DNA from: Aminivibrio sp.
GTDB lineage: Bacteria; Synergistota; Synergistia; Synergistales; Aminobacteriaceae
Assembly (NCBI RefSeq): GCF_016756745.1
Contig: NZ_JAESIH010000064.1
Location: 1-64,000, forward strand
Direction: 5' to 3'
DNA: 64,000 bases
Below, one piece after another: positions 56,275-64,000 of the stretch; the stretch's first letter is position 1, and every line of letters starts with the position of its first letter. The notes below the pieces were generated by a model. The model saw only the letters and a program-made list of their open reading frames with translations, had not been told where the DNA came from and searched no databases. Position numbers and translations under genes: made by a program.

Positions 56275-56872
56275 GGAGGAACGCCTCCTTTCCTGCCCTG
56301 GCCTCGAACCGGACGCCCCTCGGCCTCGGGCCTTCATAGTCATCGCCCCATTCGCCCGTTTCCGCGGAGAGAATGGATACCCTCAGAAAATCCGCGCCGG
56401 GAACAATGAGTCTGCCTCCGGCAGGGTCCAGGTTCTCCCAGTCCACCGCCCCCGGGGACGCCAGGGGAAGGATCCAGCGATATACCCCCGGAGCCCCGTC
56501 CCTGCCCGCTCCGGGGCGGAACACCTTCCATGCCCGGACTCCCGGCTCCCCGCCGTAGTCGCTCCAGAAGGCAACCCGGTCGTCAGCCAGGCCTCCCAGG
56601 ACATCCTTCCGGACGGCCACGACCGCCGGTCCGCCCGGGAACGAGCGGGGAGAGAGACGCATCTCTGCGGCGATCCGTCCCAGGAGATAGTCCGAAACCT
56701 GTTCCTTCGCCGTCTCCGCCCTCGCGTTCTCCAGCCCCCTGACAAGAACCACCGACGGGGCAAAGGCCAGGGCGGCGATGAGACCGAAAAGGGCGAGGAC
56801 CACCAGGACTTCAGCCAGGGTGAATCCCCGGGGCCGGAAAAAACGGCGGGAGGGGATCAGTCGGGAAACCAT
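56249..56872 (-). CDS. gspJ: Minor pseudopilin GspJ-like
   Basis: 207 residues. Leader RRFFRPRG and helix FTLAEVLVVLALFGLIAALAFA with Glu5. The long soluble region has the AEMRLSPRSFPGG, ADDRVAFWSDYGG and PGVYRWILPL blocks expected of a GspJ-type protein. It is probably a pseudopilus tip component together with GspK. First Gsp gene of the operon, it overlaps the DUF2156 gene by 16 bases, so the two are co-translated. Confidence 0.8.
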   Translation of the reverse strand: MVSRLIPSRRFFRPRGFTLAEVLVVLALFGLIAALAFAPSVVLVRGLENARAETAKEQVSDYLLGRIAAEMRLSPRSFPGGPAVVAVRKDVLGGLADDRVAFWSDYGGEPGVRAWKVFRPGAGRDGAPGVYRWILPLASPGAVDWENLDPAGGRLIVPGADFLRVSILSAETGEWGDDYEGPRPRGVRFEARAGKEAFLREDWLPPE

Positions 56873-57741
56873 GAGAGGGTGTACTTTTTCAGAAAGCCCA
56901 CGGGATGGTAGGACATCTTCGCCACGCGCATTCCCTCGTCGCCCAGGTCCTCCTCCCGGTTCACCGTGGTGAAGGAAGAGGCTGTGTTCTGGAGAAACAT
57001 GCGGTTGATGGCCTGGTAGGCCCCGTTATAGGAGGGCAGGGCCTTTTCGAAATGGATCATCACCGTGTCGCCCGGAATGGCCTCGGCGATGGTGTAGGCG
57101 GCCGGCATTCCGTCCACCTCGAGAAGCCCGCCGAGAAGTCCCGGGATGTTCCGCCATTCCCTGACCATTTCCTCCACTGCCCCGTTCTCCCGGAGAAGGG
57201 CGGGGGATTCGGGGCGTTCAGCGAGCCATAGTTTCTGGGCCTCCAGGACGGACTCACCGTCGTCGGGGCCCAGGGAACGGTACACGAAGGCATAGTTTTT
57301 CACGAACTGGCGTATGTGGCTCCGCTTTCTGGAAAAGCGGTTGCCCTTCAGGGCGATGAGGTCCCGGACGGAATGAAGGTATTCCCACTGGGAACGGACT
57401 TCCCGGGCGACGATCCTGTCCCGGAAAAGCTCGGTCAGTACCCTTGCGAGGCCGTCCGGGGCATAGGAAAATTCGGCCCTTTCGGGAAACAGTTCGGGGA
57501 GAATCCTCCGCCAGTCCGCCGATTCCCAGGGACCCACGGGGGCCCACAGGGTCCCCGAAGCGGTGCGTATCCAGCACAGGCCCTCCCGGAAGGCCCAGGA
57601 GAAGCCGAAGATGTTCCGCCAGGCCCAGAGGCTGCCGAAGGAATAGTAGGATGACCGCCTGGGGCAGGCTTCGTAGAGCTGTCTGTAGTGTTCCGCTTTG
57701 TCCAGGGAGAGGGGTTCGAAGAGAAGGCCCATGAACACCAT
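56857..57741 (-). CDS. DUF2156-family (LPG-synthase C-terminal-like) protein
   Basis: 294 residues from ATG 57741 (AAGGA site); MGLLF at 57732 is an alternative start. Trp/Tyr-rich N-terminal block (SSYYSFGSLWAWRN), WAPVGPWESADW near 72, then SQWEYLHSVRDLIALKGNRFSRKRSHIRQFVK near 125, a signature of PF09924 proteins. C-terminal acetyltransferase-like strands YTIAEAIPGDTVMIHFEKA near 218 and NREEDLGDEGMR near 262. Probably an aminoacyl or acyl transfer-like enzyme; substrate unknown. Paralogue of the gene at 1-374. It heads the Gsp operon. Confidence 0.85.
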   Translation of the reverse strand: MVFMGLLFEPLSLDKAEHYRQLYEACPRRSSYYSFGSLWAWRNIFGFSWAFREGLCWIRTASGTLWAPVGPWESADWRRILPELFPERAEFSYAPDGLARVLTELFRDRIVAREVRSQWEYLHSVRDLIALKGNRFSRKRSHIRQFVKNYAFVYRSLGPDDGESVLEAQKLWLAERPESPALLRENGAVEEMVREWRNIPGLLGGLLEVDGMPAAYTIAEAIPGDTVMIHFEKALPSYNGAYQAINRMFLQNTASSFTTVNREEDLGDEGMRVAKMSYHPVGFLKKYTLSWFPD

Positions 57742-57812
57742 CGTCCTTTCCTTGTTCGCCGGTAATGCCGGTGTTTTCGGCTCATTCTACCAGACCCGGG
57801 CGGAAATGGAAG

Positions 57813-57843
57813 AAAAAAGCCCCTGTCCGGGAGGGAAGGGGCT
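57813..57843 (-). terminator. Rho-independent terminator of the feo operon
   Basis: AGCCCCT/AGGGGCT hairpin followed on the minus strand by six T residues, about 25 bases past the feoB stop. It separates feo from the Gsp operon. Confidence 0.85.
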
Positions 57844-57867
57844 GAAAGGTGTCTGTGATGCTTTTCC

Positions 57868-59898
57868 TTACCCGAGGCCGAGAAGACGGCCTCCCTGGTA
57901 GACGAGAACCGCGCCGCCGTAACCTACGAGGGTGGTGTAGGCGATCATGAAGAAGGTCCACTTCCAGCTTCCCGTCTCTCGTTTGAAGGCCGCCACCGCC
58001 GCCACGCAGGGGACATAGAGCAGGGTCATCACGAGGAAGGCATAGGCGGAGAGAGGGGTGAAGAGAGACGGAAGGGCTGCCGTGAGCCCGGCCTCCCCGG
58101 CGCCGAGCAGGGCGCCGAAGGTTCCCACCACCACTTCCTTGGCCAGGAATCCGAAGAAGAGGGCCACCGCCGCCTGCCAGAAGCCGAACCCAGCGGGCCC
58201 GAACAGCGGAGCGAGCGCTTTCCCTATGCTCCCCACCAGGCTGTCTTCGGAGCCGTACTCCACGCCCCGGGGGAGGCTCGCCAGAACCCACACGGCCACT
58301 ACCGAGAGGAGGATGAAGGTTCCCGCTTTCTGCAGGAAGAGGAATCCCCGCTCCCAGGCATGCCGGAGCACCATCCCCGCCGAAGGTATGTGGTAGGGGG
58401 GCAGCTCCATGACAAGCTGGGACGATTCTCCCTTGAAAAGGGTGCTCCCCAGGATCTTGGCAGCTCCGATGGCCACCACGATCCCCAGGATGTAGAGGGA
58501 GAAGACGGCCGTTCCTGCGTGAGCGCCGAAGAAGGCCCCCGAGAAGAGAACGAACACCGGAAGACGGGCCGAGCAGCTCATGAAGGGAAGGATGAGCAGG
58601 GTGATCATCCTGTCCCTGGGCCGTTCGAGGATCCTGGTGGCCATCATGGAGGGCACGTTGCACCCGAAGCCCATGAGCATGGGAATGAAACTCTTGCCGT
58701 GGAGCCCCATGAGATGCATGATCCTGTCCATGACGAAGGCGCCCCTGGCCATGTACCCCGAGTCCTCGAGGACGGCGATGAAGGCGAAGAGGATAAAGAT
58801 GTGGGGGAAGAACACCACCACGGATCCCACGCCCCCGATGAGGCCGTCCTGAATGAAGGAGACCAGGATATCGGACAGCCCCGCAGTCGCCAGAAATGCG
58901 GCCGATCGCTCGCCGAGGGACTCGAAGAGCCCTTCGAATATCTCCACCAGGGGATCTCCCAGGGCATAGGTGAGCCTGAAGACTGCCCATGTCACCAGGA
59001 AGAACAGGGGGAGGCCGAGAGTCCTCGACGTCACCACCCTGTCGATCCTGTCGGAGAGGGAGAGCCGGGTCTTCAGGGAGAGGTCCCGGGTCACCGCCTC
59101 TGCGGTCACGCCCGAGACGAAGCCCCACCGCCGCTCGATCACCGCCGTCTGGAGGTCGTAGCCCAGGGATGCCTCCACAGAGGCTCCTTCGCGTGAAAGA
59201 ATGGCCTCCAGTTCGCGGCGGATTCCTGCGGTCTCCGCCGCCGCGAGAACAGCGGGGTCCCCTTCGGTGAACTTCACCGCCGCAGTGCGGGCAGGAAGCC
59301 CCGGGATCAGGTCCGGCTTCGATGAGAGAAACGCCTCCATACGGTCGAAAAGAGGGGCAAGCCGCTCGCCGTAGGGCAGCGAAAAGGAATTCGGAGGCGC
59401 CGTTCTGTTCTTCAGCTCCTCGAACACCCTCTTCTTGAGGTCTTCGATTCCCTCCTTCCGGCGGGCCACAGTAGGAACCACCGGAATGCCGAGGAGGGAC
59501 GACAGCTTCTCCACGTCGATGGTAATCCCCTTTTCCGCCGCCGTGTCCATCATGTTCAGGGCAAGCACCAGGGGCGTCCCCATCTCCAGCATCTGCACGG
59601 CGAGGTAGAGGCTTCTCTCCAGGTTGGAACCGTCGGCCACGACAATGGCCAGGTCGGGCCTGCTCCGGAGAAGGAAGTCCGCAGCGATCTCCTCGTCGAG
59701 GGATGCGGCGCCGAGGCTGTAGATCCCGGGAAGGTCAACGACCTTCACCTCGCCGTCGCCTGTCCGGAACCGGCCCTCCTTCCGCTCCACCGTGACCCCG
59801 GGCCAGTTCCCCACGTGCTGGTTCGACCCGGTCAGGGCGTTGAACAGGCTCGTCTTGCCCGTGTTGGGGTTTCCCGTAAGGGCTACCGTGTAGCCCAT
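57868..59898 (-). CDS. feoB: Ferrous iron transporter FeoB
   Basis: 676 residues from ATG 59898, overlapping the feoA2 stop by one base (TGATG). N-terminal G domain: G1 [18 protein letters not shown] at residue 7, G2 [10 protein letters not shown]3 [10 protein letters not shown] near 53 and G4 LNMMD near 117. A GDI-like helical domain lies about 170-260. The transmembrane core holds the gate motifs [18 protein letters not shown] near 325, [14 protein letters not shown] near 405 and CSARLPVFV near 440. Imports Fe2+ across the inner membrane. Shorter than E. coli FeoB (773). Confidence 0.96.
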   Translation of the reverse strand: MGYTVALTGNPNTGKTSLFNALTGSNQHVGNWPGVTVERKEGRFRTGDGEVKVVDLPGIYSLGAASLDEEIAADFLLRSRPDLAIVVADGSNLERSLYLAVQMLEMGTPLVLALNMMDTAAEKGITIDVEKLSSLLGIPVVPTVARRKEGIEDLKKRVFEELKNRTAPPNSFSLPYGERLAPLFDRMEAFLSSKPDLIPGLPARTAAVKFTEGDPAVLAAAETAGIRRELEAILSREGASVEASLGYDLQTAVIERRWGFVSGVTAEAVTRDLSLKTRLSLSDRIDRVVTSRTLGLPLFFLVTWAVFRLTYALGDPLVEIFEGLFESLGERSAAFLATAGLSDILVSFIQDGLIGGVGSVVVFFPHIFILFAFIAVLEDSGYMARGAFVMDRIMHLMGLHGKSFIPMLMGFGCNVPSMMATRILERPRDRMITLLILPFMSCSARLPVFVLFSGAFFGAHAGTAVFSLYILGIVVAIGAAKILGSTLFKGESSQLVMELPPYHIPSAGMVLRHAWERGFLFLQKAGTFILLSVVAVWVLASLPRGVEYGSEDSLVGSIGKALAPLFGPAGFGFWQAAVALFFGFLAKEVVVGTFGALLGAGEAGLTAALPSLFTPLSAYAFLVMTLLYVPCVAAVAAFKRETGSWKWTFFMIAYTTLVGYGGAVLVYQGGRLLGLG

Positions 59899-60191
59899 CA
59901 CCTGCACCCCCCGCCGCATCCAGCGCAGCCCTTCGGGCGGATGAACACGGCGTCGGCCTCGTCGACCCTCAGGCTGAGCTCGTATCCCCTGAACCACACG
60001 GATACGGGATCGTTCAGAGGAGCCTTCCGCTCCACCCGAATCTCGGTGCCGGGGACAAGCCCCATTTCAAGGATCCGCCTCTTCAGCCCGCCGTCCCCGC
60101 CGATTTTCGAAACTACGCCGCCTTCACCCACGGCAAGAGAACTGAGTGACTTCTCGGTCACGGTTCCGCAGCATCCGCCAAAAGCTCCCAT
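59898..60191 (-). CDS. feoA: FeoA-domain protein (second FeoA)
   Basis: 97 residues with an SH3-like FeoA domain: [38 protein letters not shown], then [21 protein letters not shown]. An N-terminal Cys pair (FGGCCGT) and a C-terminal Cys-rich tail (GCAGCGGGC) are unusual and could bind iron-sulfur or metal. FeoA interacts with FeoB and is needed for full Fe2+ uptake. Its stop overlaps the feoB start. It has a separate promoter region after the terminator that follows the first feoA. Confidence 0.88.
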   Translation of the reverse strand: MGAFGGCCGTVTEKSLSSLAVGEGGVVSKIGGDGGLKRRILEMGLVPGTEIRVERKAPLNDPVSVWFRGYELSLRVDEADAVFIRPKGCAGCGGGCR

Positions 60192-60245
60192 AGTACCTCC
60201 TCCGATCCCGTTGATGTTCGTAGTATCTAACTTGATTTTCCGCCG

Positions 60246-60271
60246 AAAAAAAGAACCTCCCGGTCCTTTTT
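60246..60271 (-). terminator. Internal terminator between feoA and feoA2-feoB
   Basis: AAAAAGGACC GGGA GGTTCTTTTT on the minus strand, a hairpin with a built-in T run. It would split the dtxR-feoA transcript from feoA2-feoB or act as a partial attenuator. Confidence 0.65.
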
Positions 60272-60285
60272 CTTCCGTCTTTTTT

Positions 60286-60513
60286 CTATCTGCAGGCGCC
60301 GTCCACGAAGACCTTCAGCGCCATGCCCTGTCCGAGGGCGAACCGGGAATCTCCGACTTTCAGAAGAAGGGGACCTCCGCCGTTCCGCACCACGCTGACC
60401 TGCACTCCGGGCACAAGCCCCAGTTCGGAAAGCCTTTTCGATGCCTCTCCGCCTCCGGCGACCCTGGCCACCGTCACTTCGCTTCCTTCAGGCATGATGG
60501 TTATGGGACACAT
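60286..60513 (-). CDS. feoA: FeoA-domain protein (first FeoA)
   Basis: 75-residue stand-alone FeoA: EGSEVTVARVAGGGEASKRLSELGLVPGVQVSVVRNGGG followed by LKVGDSRFALGQGMALKVFV. It is a small cytosolic SH3-like partner of FeoB or a regulator of its GTPase. It follows the DtxR-type regulator by 24 bp. Having two FeoA genes, plus a FeoA domain in the regulator itself, gives three FeoA modules in this operon. Confidence 0.9.
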   Translation of the reverse strand: MCPITIMPEGSEVTVARVAGGGEASKRLSELGLVPGVQVSVVRNGGGPLLLKVGDSRFALGQGMALKVFVDGACR

Positions 60514-60537
60514 TTTTTCTTCCTCCCCCGGCGCGCC

Positions 60538-61209
60538 TCATTCGGGACACGCGCATATCCAGACCGATGCTGCCTCTGTTCTCCTGAGGGCCACTTCCGA
60601 CCCCCTCACATCCACCGTCAGGGGATCCCCCAGCGGGGCCTCTCCCCTTCTGACCACCACGGTACCCGGAACAAAGCCCATCTCGAAAAGCCTCAGCCTG
60701 AGCGGCCCGTCGGCGGTCACCCTGGACACCACGCCCTTTTCGCCCTTCGGAATCATCGAGAGGGGTCGGGGCAGCTTCCGTTCGTCCCCCATGACGGAGA
60801 GAAGGTCCTGAACCCATTCTTTCCCGTCCCTCCGGGCCCGGACGAGATAATCCACAAACCCCAGTATCCGCGCCTCGGACGTTTCGTCCATCTCGTGCTC
60901 CATGGCGCAGGCCATTGCCATGGCCCGTTCCCGCTCGAAGCCGAGGACGTCCTGGAAAAGGAAGGTCAGGTGCTCGTGGCGCCTGTAGATGTGGAGGGCC
61001 CGTTCCCTCCCCGCCTCGGTGAGCCGCAGGGCGCCGTACCGCTCGTGGGCGACCATGGCAGCGGCCACGAGCCGCCTCACGGCGGCGACCACCGTCGCCT
61101 TGGCTACTCCCAGGGTATTGGCGAGGTCGGTCACGGTGGCTTCCTTCCCCGAAATCTCCAGGGCAAAGATGGTTTCCATGTAGTCTTCTATCCTCGAGGA
61201 TACGGGCAT
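60538..61209 (-). CDS. DtxR/MntR-family iron-dependent repressor with FeoA domain
   Basis: 223 residues. N-terminal winged helix with the recognition region ATVTDLANTLGVAKATVVAAVRRL near residue 25. Dimerisation and metal domain near 77-105 (YRRHEHLTFLFQDVLG...ACAMEHEMDE). C-terminal FeoA/SH3-like domain from about 150 (GPLRLRLFEMGFVPGTVVV). It should bind Fe2+ or Mn2+ and repress the feo operon. The operator candidates and promoter immediately upstream suggest autoregulation. Last residues include a CAC pair. Confidence 0.92.
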   Translation of the reverse strand: MPVSSRIEDYMETIFALEISGKEATVTDLANTLGVAKATVVAAVRRLVAAAMVAHERYGALRLTEAGRERALHIYRRHEHLTFLFQDVLGFERERAMAMACAMEHEMDETSEARILGFVDYLVRARRDGKEWVQDLLSVMGDERKLPRPLSMIPKGEKGVVSRVTADGPLRLRLFEMGFVPGTVVVRRGEAPLGDPLTVDVRGSEVALRRTEAASVWICACPE

Positions 61210-61224
61210 GTACTGCCTCCTTAA

Positions 61225-61287
61225 AAAGTGAGAGGTTACTCACTTTCTGGTTAGACTAATCTTACTTTCCCCCGTTCCCTTTGTCAA
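61225..61287 (-). promoter_or_regulatory. feo operon promoter with candidate DtxR operators
   Basis: Minus-strand TTGACA (61282-61287), 17-base spacer, TAAGAT (61259-61264). Overlapping the -10 is the dyad TTAGTCTAA. Downstream is a perfect 8-bp inverted repeat AAAGTGAG/CTCACTTT (61225-61246). Both are plausible binding sites for the encoded repressor. Confidence 0.7.
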
Positions 61288-61301
61288 TGGAGTTCTGAGC
61301 C

Positions 61302-61312
61302 CCTAAATCCGC
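61302..61312. repeat. Isolated end sequence of the MITE-like repeat
   Basis: CCTAAATCCGC, the terminal repeat, without the rest of the element. Possibly a chance match or an excision or decay scar. Confidence 0.35.
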
Positions 61313-61319
61313 CCTCCCC

Positions 61320-61393
61320 GTGGACTTCGGGGAGAAAGGATGCTATTCTTCCCGGAAGCTCATATGTCTCAGCATCAGACATCAGAAGTCCAC
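61320..61393 (+). promoter_or_regulatory. Inverted repeat in the leader of the MFS transporter
   Basis: GTGGACTTC (61320-61328) and GAAGTCCAC (61385-61393) are perfect 9-bp arms, 56 bases apart; the right arm abuts the ribosome site AAGGAG. This could sequester translation initiation. Confidence 0.4.
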
Positions 61394-61407
61394 AAGGAGA
61401 ACTTCTC

Positions 61408-62706
61408 ATGAAAATCAGCTTATCCCAGTCAGGCGAATCAGGCGGAGCGGCCGTCCTCTCACCGGGGCGGGCCCATTTTCTCTTCGGCTGCCTGGTGACG
61501 GCCTACTTTTTCTCTTTCTTCTTCAGGGTTTCGGCATCGGTGGTCCTGCCGGAGCAGGCGGCCCGCATCGGCATGGGAGCGGCTCTCACGGGCTTTCTCT
61601 CCAGCCTTTACTACTACGCCTATGCCGTCATGCAGGCCGTGTCGGGGGCCCTTCACGACCGGTTCGGCCCCCTGAGGGTCATGGCGGGCGGCATGGCCCT
61701 GACGGCCCTCGGAACGGCCCTTCTCGTCTTCGAGCCCTCGCCCTTTTCCCTCGGAGCCTGGCGGCTCCTCACGGGGATCGGCCTCGCCCCCATGTACGGC
61801 GGAGCCCTTGTCTACCAGGCGAGCGCTTTCACTCCTGACAGGTACGTCTTCTATTCAAGCGTCACCATGGCCCTGGGAGCCCTCGGCGCCATCGTCTCCG
61901 TAGCCCCTCTCGGGTGGTTCCTGGATGCCCTCGGCCTGTCCCCCACCTTCGCGGGGCTTGCCGGAGTGAGCCTTGCCATGGCCTTCCTGCTCTGGAAGGA
62001 GAGAATGTTCGACCCCGTGCCGGCACGGCCCGTCTTCGCGGGGCAACATCCCCGGTCGGTCCTCTCCAGGCTCCGGGAGGCCTTCGGCATGATCGTCTCC
62101 TCGTCCTACCTGAGAAATCTCCTGGTGGTCTGGTCGGTCTCGGCTTCGGCGCAGCTCTCCTTGCAGGGACTGTGGGCCGTGTCGTGGTACCGGACGGCCT
62201 ACGGCGTTCCCGCCCCGGAGGCCAGGATCTGGGCGTCCCTCATCAGCATCGGCATGTTCCTGGGGACGGTGATTCTCGGGAGGTTTTGGGGGAGGACGGA
62301 AGACAGGTTCAGGGCCATGTGCTTCTGGTCCCTTTTCAACGGCCTCTCATGGACGGCCCTGCTGCTCTCGGTCGCCTTCGGGCTGCCCCTCGCCGTGACG
62401 GGAGTGTGCGGCTTCTGTGTCGGGGCGGCCAACGGACTCTGCTCCGTCCATTATGCTTCGGCCACCAAGGAGCAGGCGGGGGGAGCGAACACCGGCGCCC
62501 TTCTCGGGGCGATGAACACGGTAGTCATCTTTCTCACCGTGGTGTTCCAGTGGGGAACGGGCGCGATCATCAGCCTTTTCCCGGGTGAACGGCCCGGGGA
62601 GCTGACCTCCATGGGCTTCCTGGTCTGCTTTTCCCTGGTTACCCTGGTCATTCTGGGAAGCCTTCTCTCCCTGAGAGCCCTGAGAACTCCGGGCGGCCTC
62701 AGCTAG
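61408..62706 (+). CDS. MFS transporter
   Basis: 432 residues with about 12 transmembrane segments. The cytoplasmic loop between helices 2 and 3 reads SGALHDRFGPLRVMAGG, the major-facilitator GxxxDRxG motif, near residue 80. The central loop is near 200. The N-terminal helix FFFRVSASVVLPEQAARIG resembles anion/sugar-phosphate and hexuronate-like MFS members, but the substrate is not predictable. It starts at ATG 61408 behind AAGGAG. It is divergent from the feo operon and converges on the HD-GYP gene, overlapping its stop region by eight bases. Confidence 0.9.
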   Translation: MKISLSQSGESGGAAVLSPGRAHFLFGCLVTAYFFSFFFRVSASVVLPEQAARIGMGAALTGFLSSLYYYAYAVMQAVSGALHDRFGPLRVMAGGMALTALGTALLVFEPSPFSLGAWRLLTGIGLAPMYGGALVYQASAFTPDRYVFYSSVTMALGALGAIVSVAPLGWFLDALGLSPTFAGLAGVSLAMAFLLWKERMFDPVPARPVFAGQHPRSVLSRLREAFGMIVSSSYLRNLLVVWSVSASAQLSLQGLWAVSWYRTAYGVPAPEARIWASLISIGMFLGTVILGRFWGRTEDRFRAMCFWSLFNGLSWTALLLSVAFGLPLAVTGVCGFCVGAANGLCSVHYASATKEQAGGANTGALLGAMNTVVIFLTVVFQWGTGAIISLFPGERPGELTSMGFLVCFSLVTLVILGSLLSLRALRTPGGLS

Positions 62707-64000
62707 CGCCGAGAATACCGGGACTGCTTTCCAGCACGGCCGCGCAGGCCCGCACTACCTCGGGGTCATAGAGAATACCGCTGTTCTTCTCTATCTCCTC
62801 CCGCGCTGCCGCCAGGCCGAGGGACGAGCGGTAGGGCCGATGGGACGCCATGGCCTCCACCACGTCGGCGACGGTGAGAATCCTGGCTTCGAGAAGGATT
62901 TCATCACCCTTCAGCCCCCTCGGGTAGCCCGATCCGTCGAGCTTTTCGTGATGTTGCCTGGCGATCTCCGCCACCGGCCAGGGGAAGTCAATCTCCCTGA
63001 GGATGTCGTAGCTCGAACCGGCATGGGTCTTGATGAGCTCGAACTCCAGGGGAGACAGCCGTCCGGGCTTGCTCAGGATCTCGCTTGGAATTTCCACTTT
63101 TCCCACGTCATGCACCAGCCCGGCGATGCGGAGCCCTTCAAGCCTCTCGCCGTCCAGCCCCAGGCCGGCGCCGATTTCCGTTGCCAGCACGGCCACCCTC
63201 TCCTGGTGCTCGATGGTGTAGGGGTCCTTCTTGCCCACGATCTGCCCCATGGTCCGGATCACGTCGTTGAACGTGTTCCTGAGCTTTTCATACCCCCGAA
63301 GCACTTCCTGCTCCGACTCCCAGCGGATCACCGAGGCGGCCAGGTTGTAGGCCGCGCCCCGGAGCACATCCGTCTCGTCTGCCCTGACGGGGATGACGCT
63401 GTCCTCGAAGCTGAATCCGAGGAACCCCCAGAATTCCGACCGGAAGAATATGGGAACAGCCATGAACCAGAGAGATCCCCCCTCCGGAAGGTCTTTCCCC
63501 GGCAGGCTCCCGATGTCGGGAATCGGCCCGGTGTAGATTCCCCCCTCCGCAAGGAGGGTGTAGACGGAGAAAAGGTTTTCTTCCCACGAAAGGGTCTCCG
63601 GAAGAGTGGGGACTCCCTTTTCCCATGAAGCCGACGACCGGGCCAGGAGGCGGACATTTTTCGTCCCGTCCGGGCCGGTGCAGTTGCGGAACAGGTTGGC
63701 CCTCCGGGCGCCCAGGGCTTCCCCAAGGCTCCGGAGGGCGAAGTTCATGGCCTGCTCCCCGTCCTCAAGCGAAAGAAGGAAGCTGGCTCCTTCCGCGGCG
63801 GCCTCCACAAGCTTTCCGTGAAAACGGAGACGCTCCTCGGCCCGTTTTCTTTCCTCGAGTTCCCGCCGGGATTCCTCGTACAGCCGGGCGTTTTCCAGGG
63901 CGATGGATGCGGCTGCGGCGAACTGGTCCAGGGAGGCCGGCAGTTCCCGGTCGATCTCCGGTAAGACGTCCGTGTAGGCGACGGACAGGACGCCCATAAT
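62699..64000 (-). CDS. GAF/HD-GYP domain protein (c-di-GMP phosphodiesterase-like), N-terminus off window
   Basis: At least 433 codons, open to the window edge, so the start is outside. The visible N-terminus (GVLSVAYTD...FAAAASIALENARLYE) is the end of a GAF domain. A coiled-coil linker (YEESRRELEERKRAEERLRFHGK) and a second GAF domain (about 60-240) follow. The HD-GYP domain is complete: HDVGK near residue 295, then QHHEKLDGSGYPRGLKG near 345. These residues form the metal site and c-di-GMP loop. It is expected to degrade cyclic di-GMP in response to a small-molecule signal. Confidence 0.92.
   Translation of the reverse strand: MMGVLSVAYTDVLPEIDRELPASLDQFAAAASIALENARLYEESRRELEERKRAEERLRFHGKLVEAAAEGASFLLSLEDGEQAMNFALRSLGEALGARRANLFRNCTGPDGTKNVRLLARSSASWEKGVPTLPETLSWEENLFSVYTLLAEGGIYTGPIPDIGSLPGKDLPEGGSLWFMAVPIFFRSEFWGFLGFSFEDSVIPVRADETDVLRGAAYNLAASVIRWESEQEVLRGYEKLRNTFNDVIRTMGQIVGKKDPYTIEHQERVAVLATEIGAGLGLDGERLEGLRIAGLVHDVGKVEIPSEILSKPGRLSPLEFELIKTHAGSSYDILREIDFPWPVAEIARQHHEKLDGSGYPRGLKGDEILLEARILTVADVVEAMASHRPYRSSLGLAAAREEIEKNSGILYDPEVVRACAAVLESSPGILGAS

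Noticed and set aside
1-64000. CRISPR arrays, tRNA or rRNA genes, replication origin, prophage
   Set aside because: No regularly spaced repeats, cloverleaf-like or rRNA sequences, or phage-type genes were noticed in reading the window.

Overview
The window is high-GC DNA from a diderm, strictly anaerobic, amino-acid or peptide-fermenting bacterium, most likely a member of the Synergistota. The inference rests on several things together: two tripartite tricarboxylate (TctCBA) uptake systems, a multi-subunit cytoplasmic [NiFe]-hydrogenase of the NuoEFG-plus-HoxYH type, a molybdenum aldehyde oxidoreductase with its DVU_1553-1558-like satellite genes, a type II secretion operon (so there is an outer membrane), and two genes that read through an in-frame TGA in a selenocysteine context. 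No rRNA, tRNA, CRISPR array, phage or intact transposase gene was seen.

Layout. 1-2490: the start of a DUF2156-family gene and dnaK. 2788-9875: one leftward run holding a CYTH/triphosphate-tunnel protein, Ppx/GppA, TctC-TctB-TctA, a Na/Pi-cotransporter-like protein and PhoU. A promoter and a structured leader ending in an intrinsic terminator precede it. 10096-10834: a tiny ORF and a DinB-like protein. 11069-13847: a glycine-betaine/proline ABC operon. 14302-20509: an iron-type alcohol dehydrogenase, an FAD oxidoreductase and a second TctCBA set. 20702-23336: acyl-ACP thioesterase, a ferritin-like protein, and a LysM/M23 gene broken by an 11-bp tandem duplication. 23555-30783: the hydrogenase operon and its maturation protease. 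31234-36697: a MoeA-like protein, a Fur-family regulator, PanE, a secreted selenoprotein MsrA, an EFR1-type ferredoxin coupled to a Cys-Sec selenoprotein, a lysozyme-inhibitor-like protein and a molbindin. 37222-38487: a multi-pass transporter with an attenuator-like leader. 38857-46506: the molybdenum aldehyde oxidoreductase cluster with a candidate Moco riboswitch and a decayed radical-SAM gene. 46590-57741: a type II secretion operon (GspG, F, E, D, I-like, C, N, M, L, K, J) led by a second DUF2156 gene. 57868-61287: the Feo iron-uptake operon with a DtxR regulator. 61408-64000: an MFS transporter and the C-terminal part of a GAF/HD-GYP protein.

Four things deserve most attention. (1) Two unannotated selenoproteins lie about 1.1 kb apart. 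(2) A modular, hairpin-rich, transposase-free repeat (about 165 bp, ends CCTAAATCC...GGATTTAGG) occurs at least five times; two copies have perfect 5-bp target duplications, so it behaves like a MITE. (3) A polyphosphate/phosphate gene set encloses a TTT transporter. (4) The aldehyde oxidoreductase cluster has a candidate Moco-sensing leader and a deleted radical-SAM partner.

Nearly all operons are tightly packed with ATGA, GTGA or TGATG overlaps. Regulatory calls come from reading promoter, hairpin and dyad sequences by eye; no folding or database search was run.
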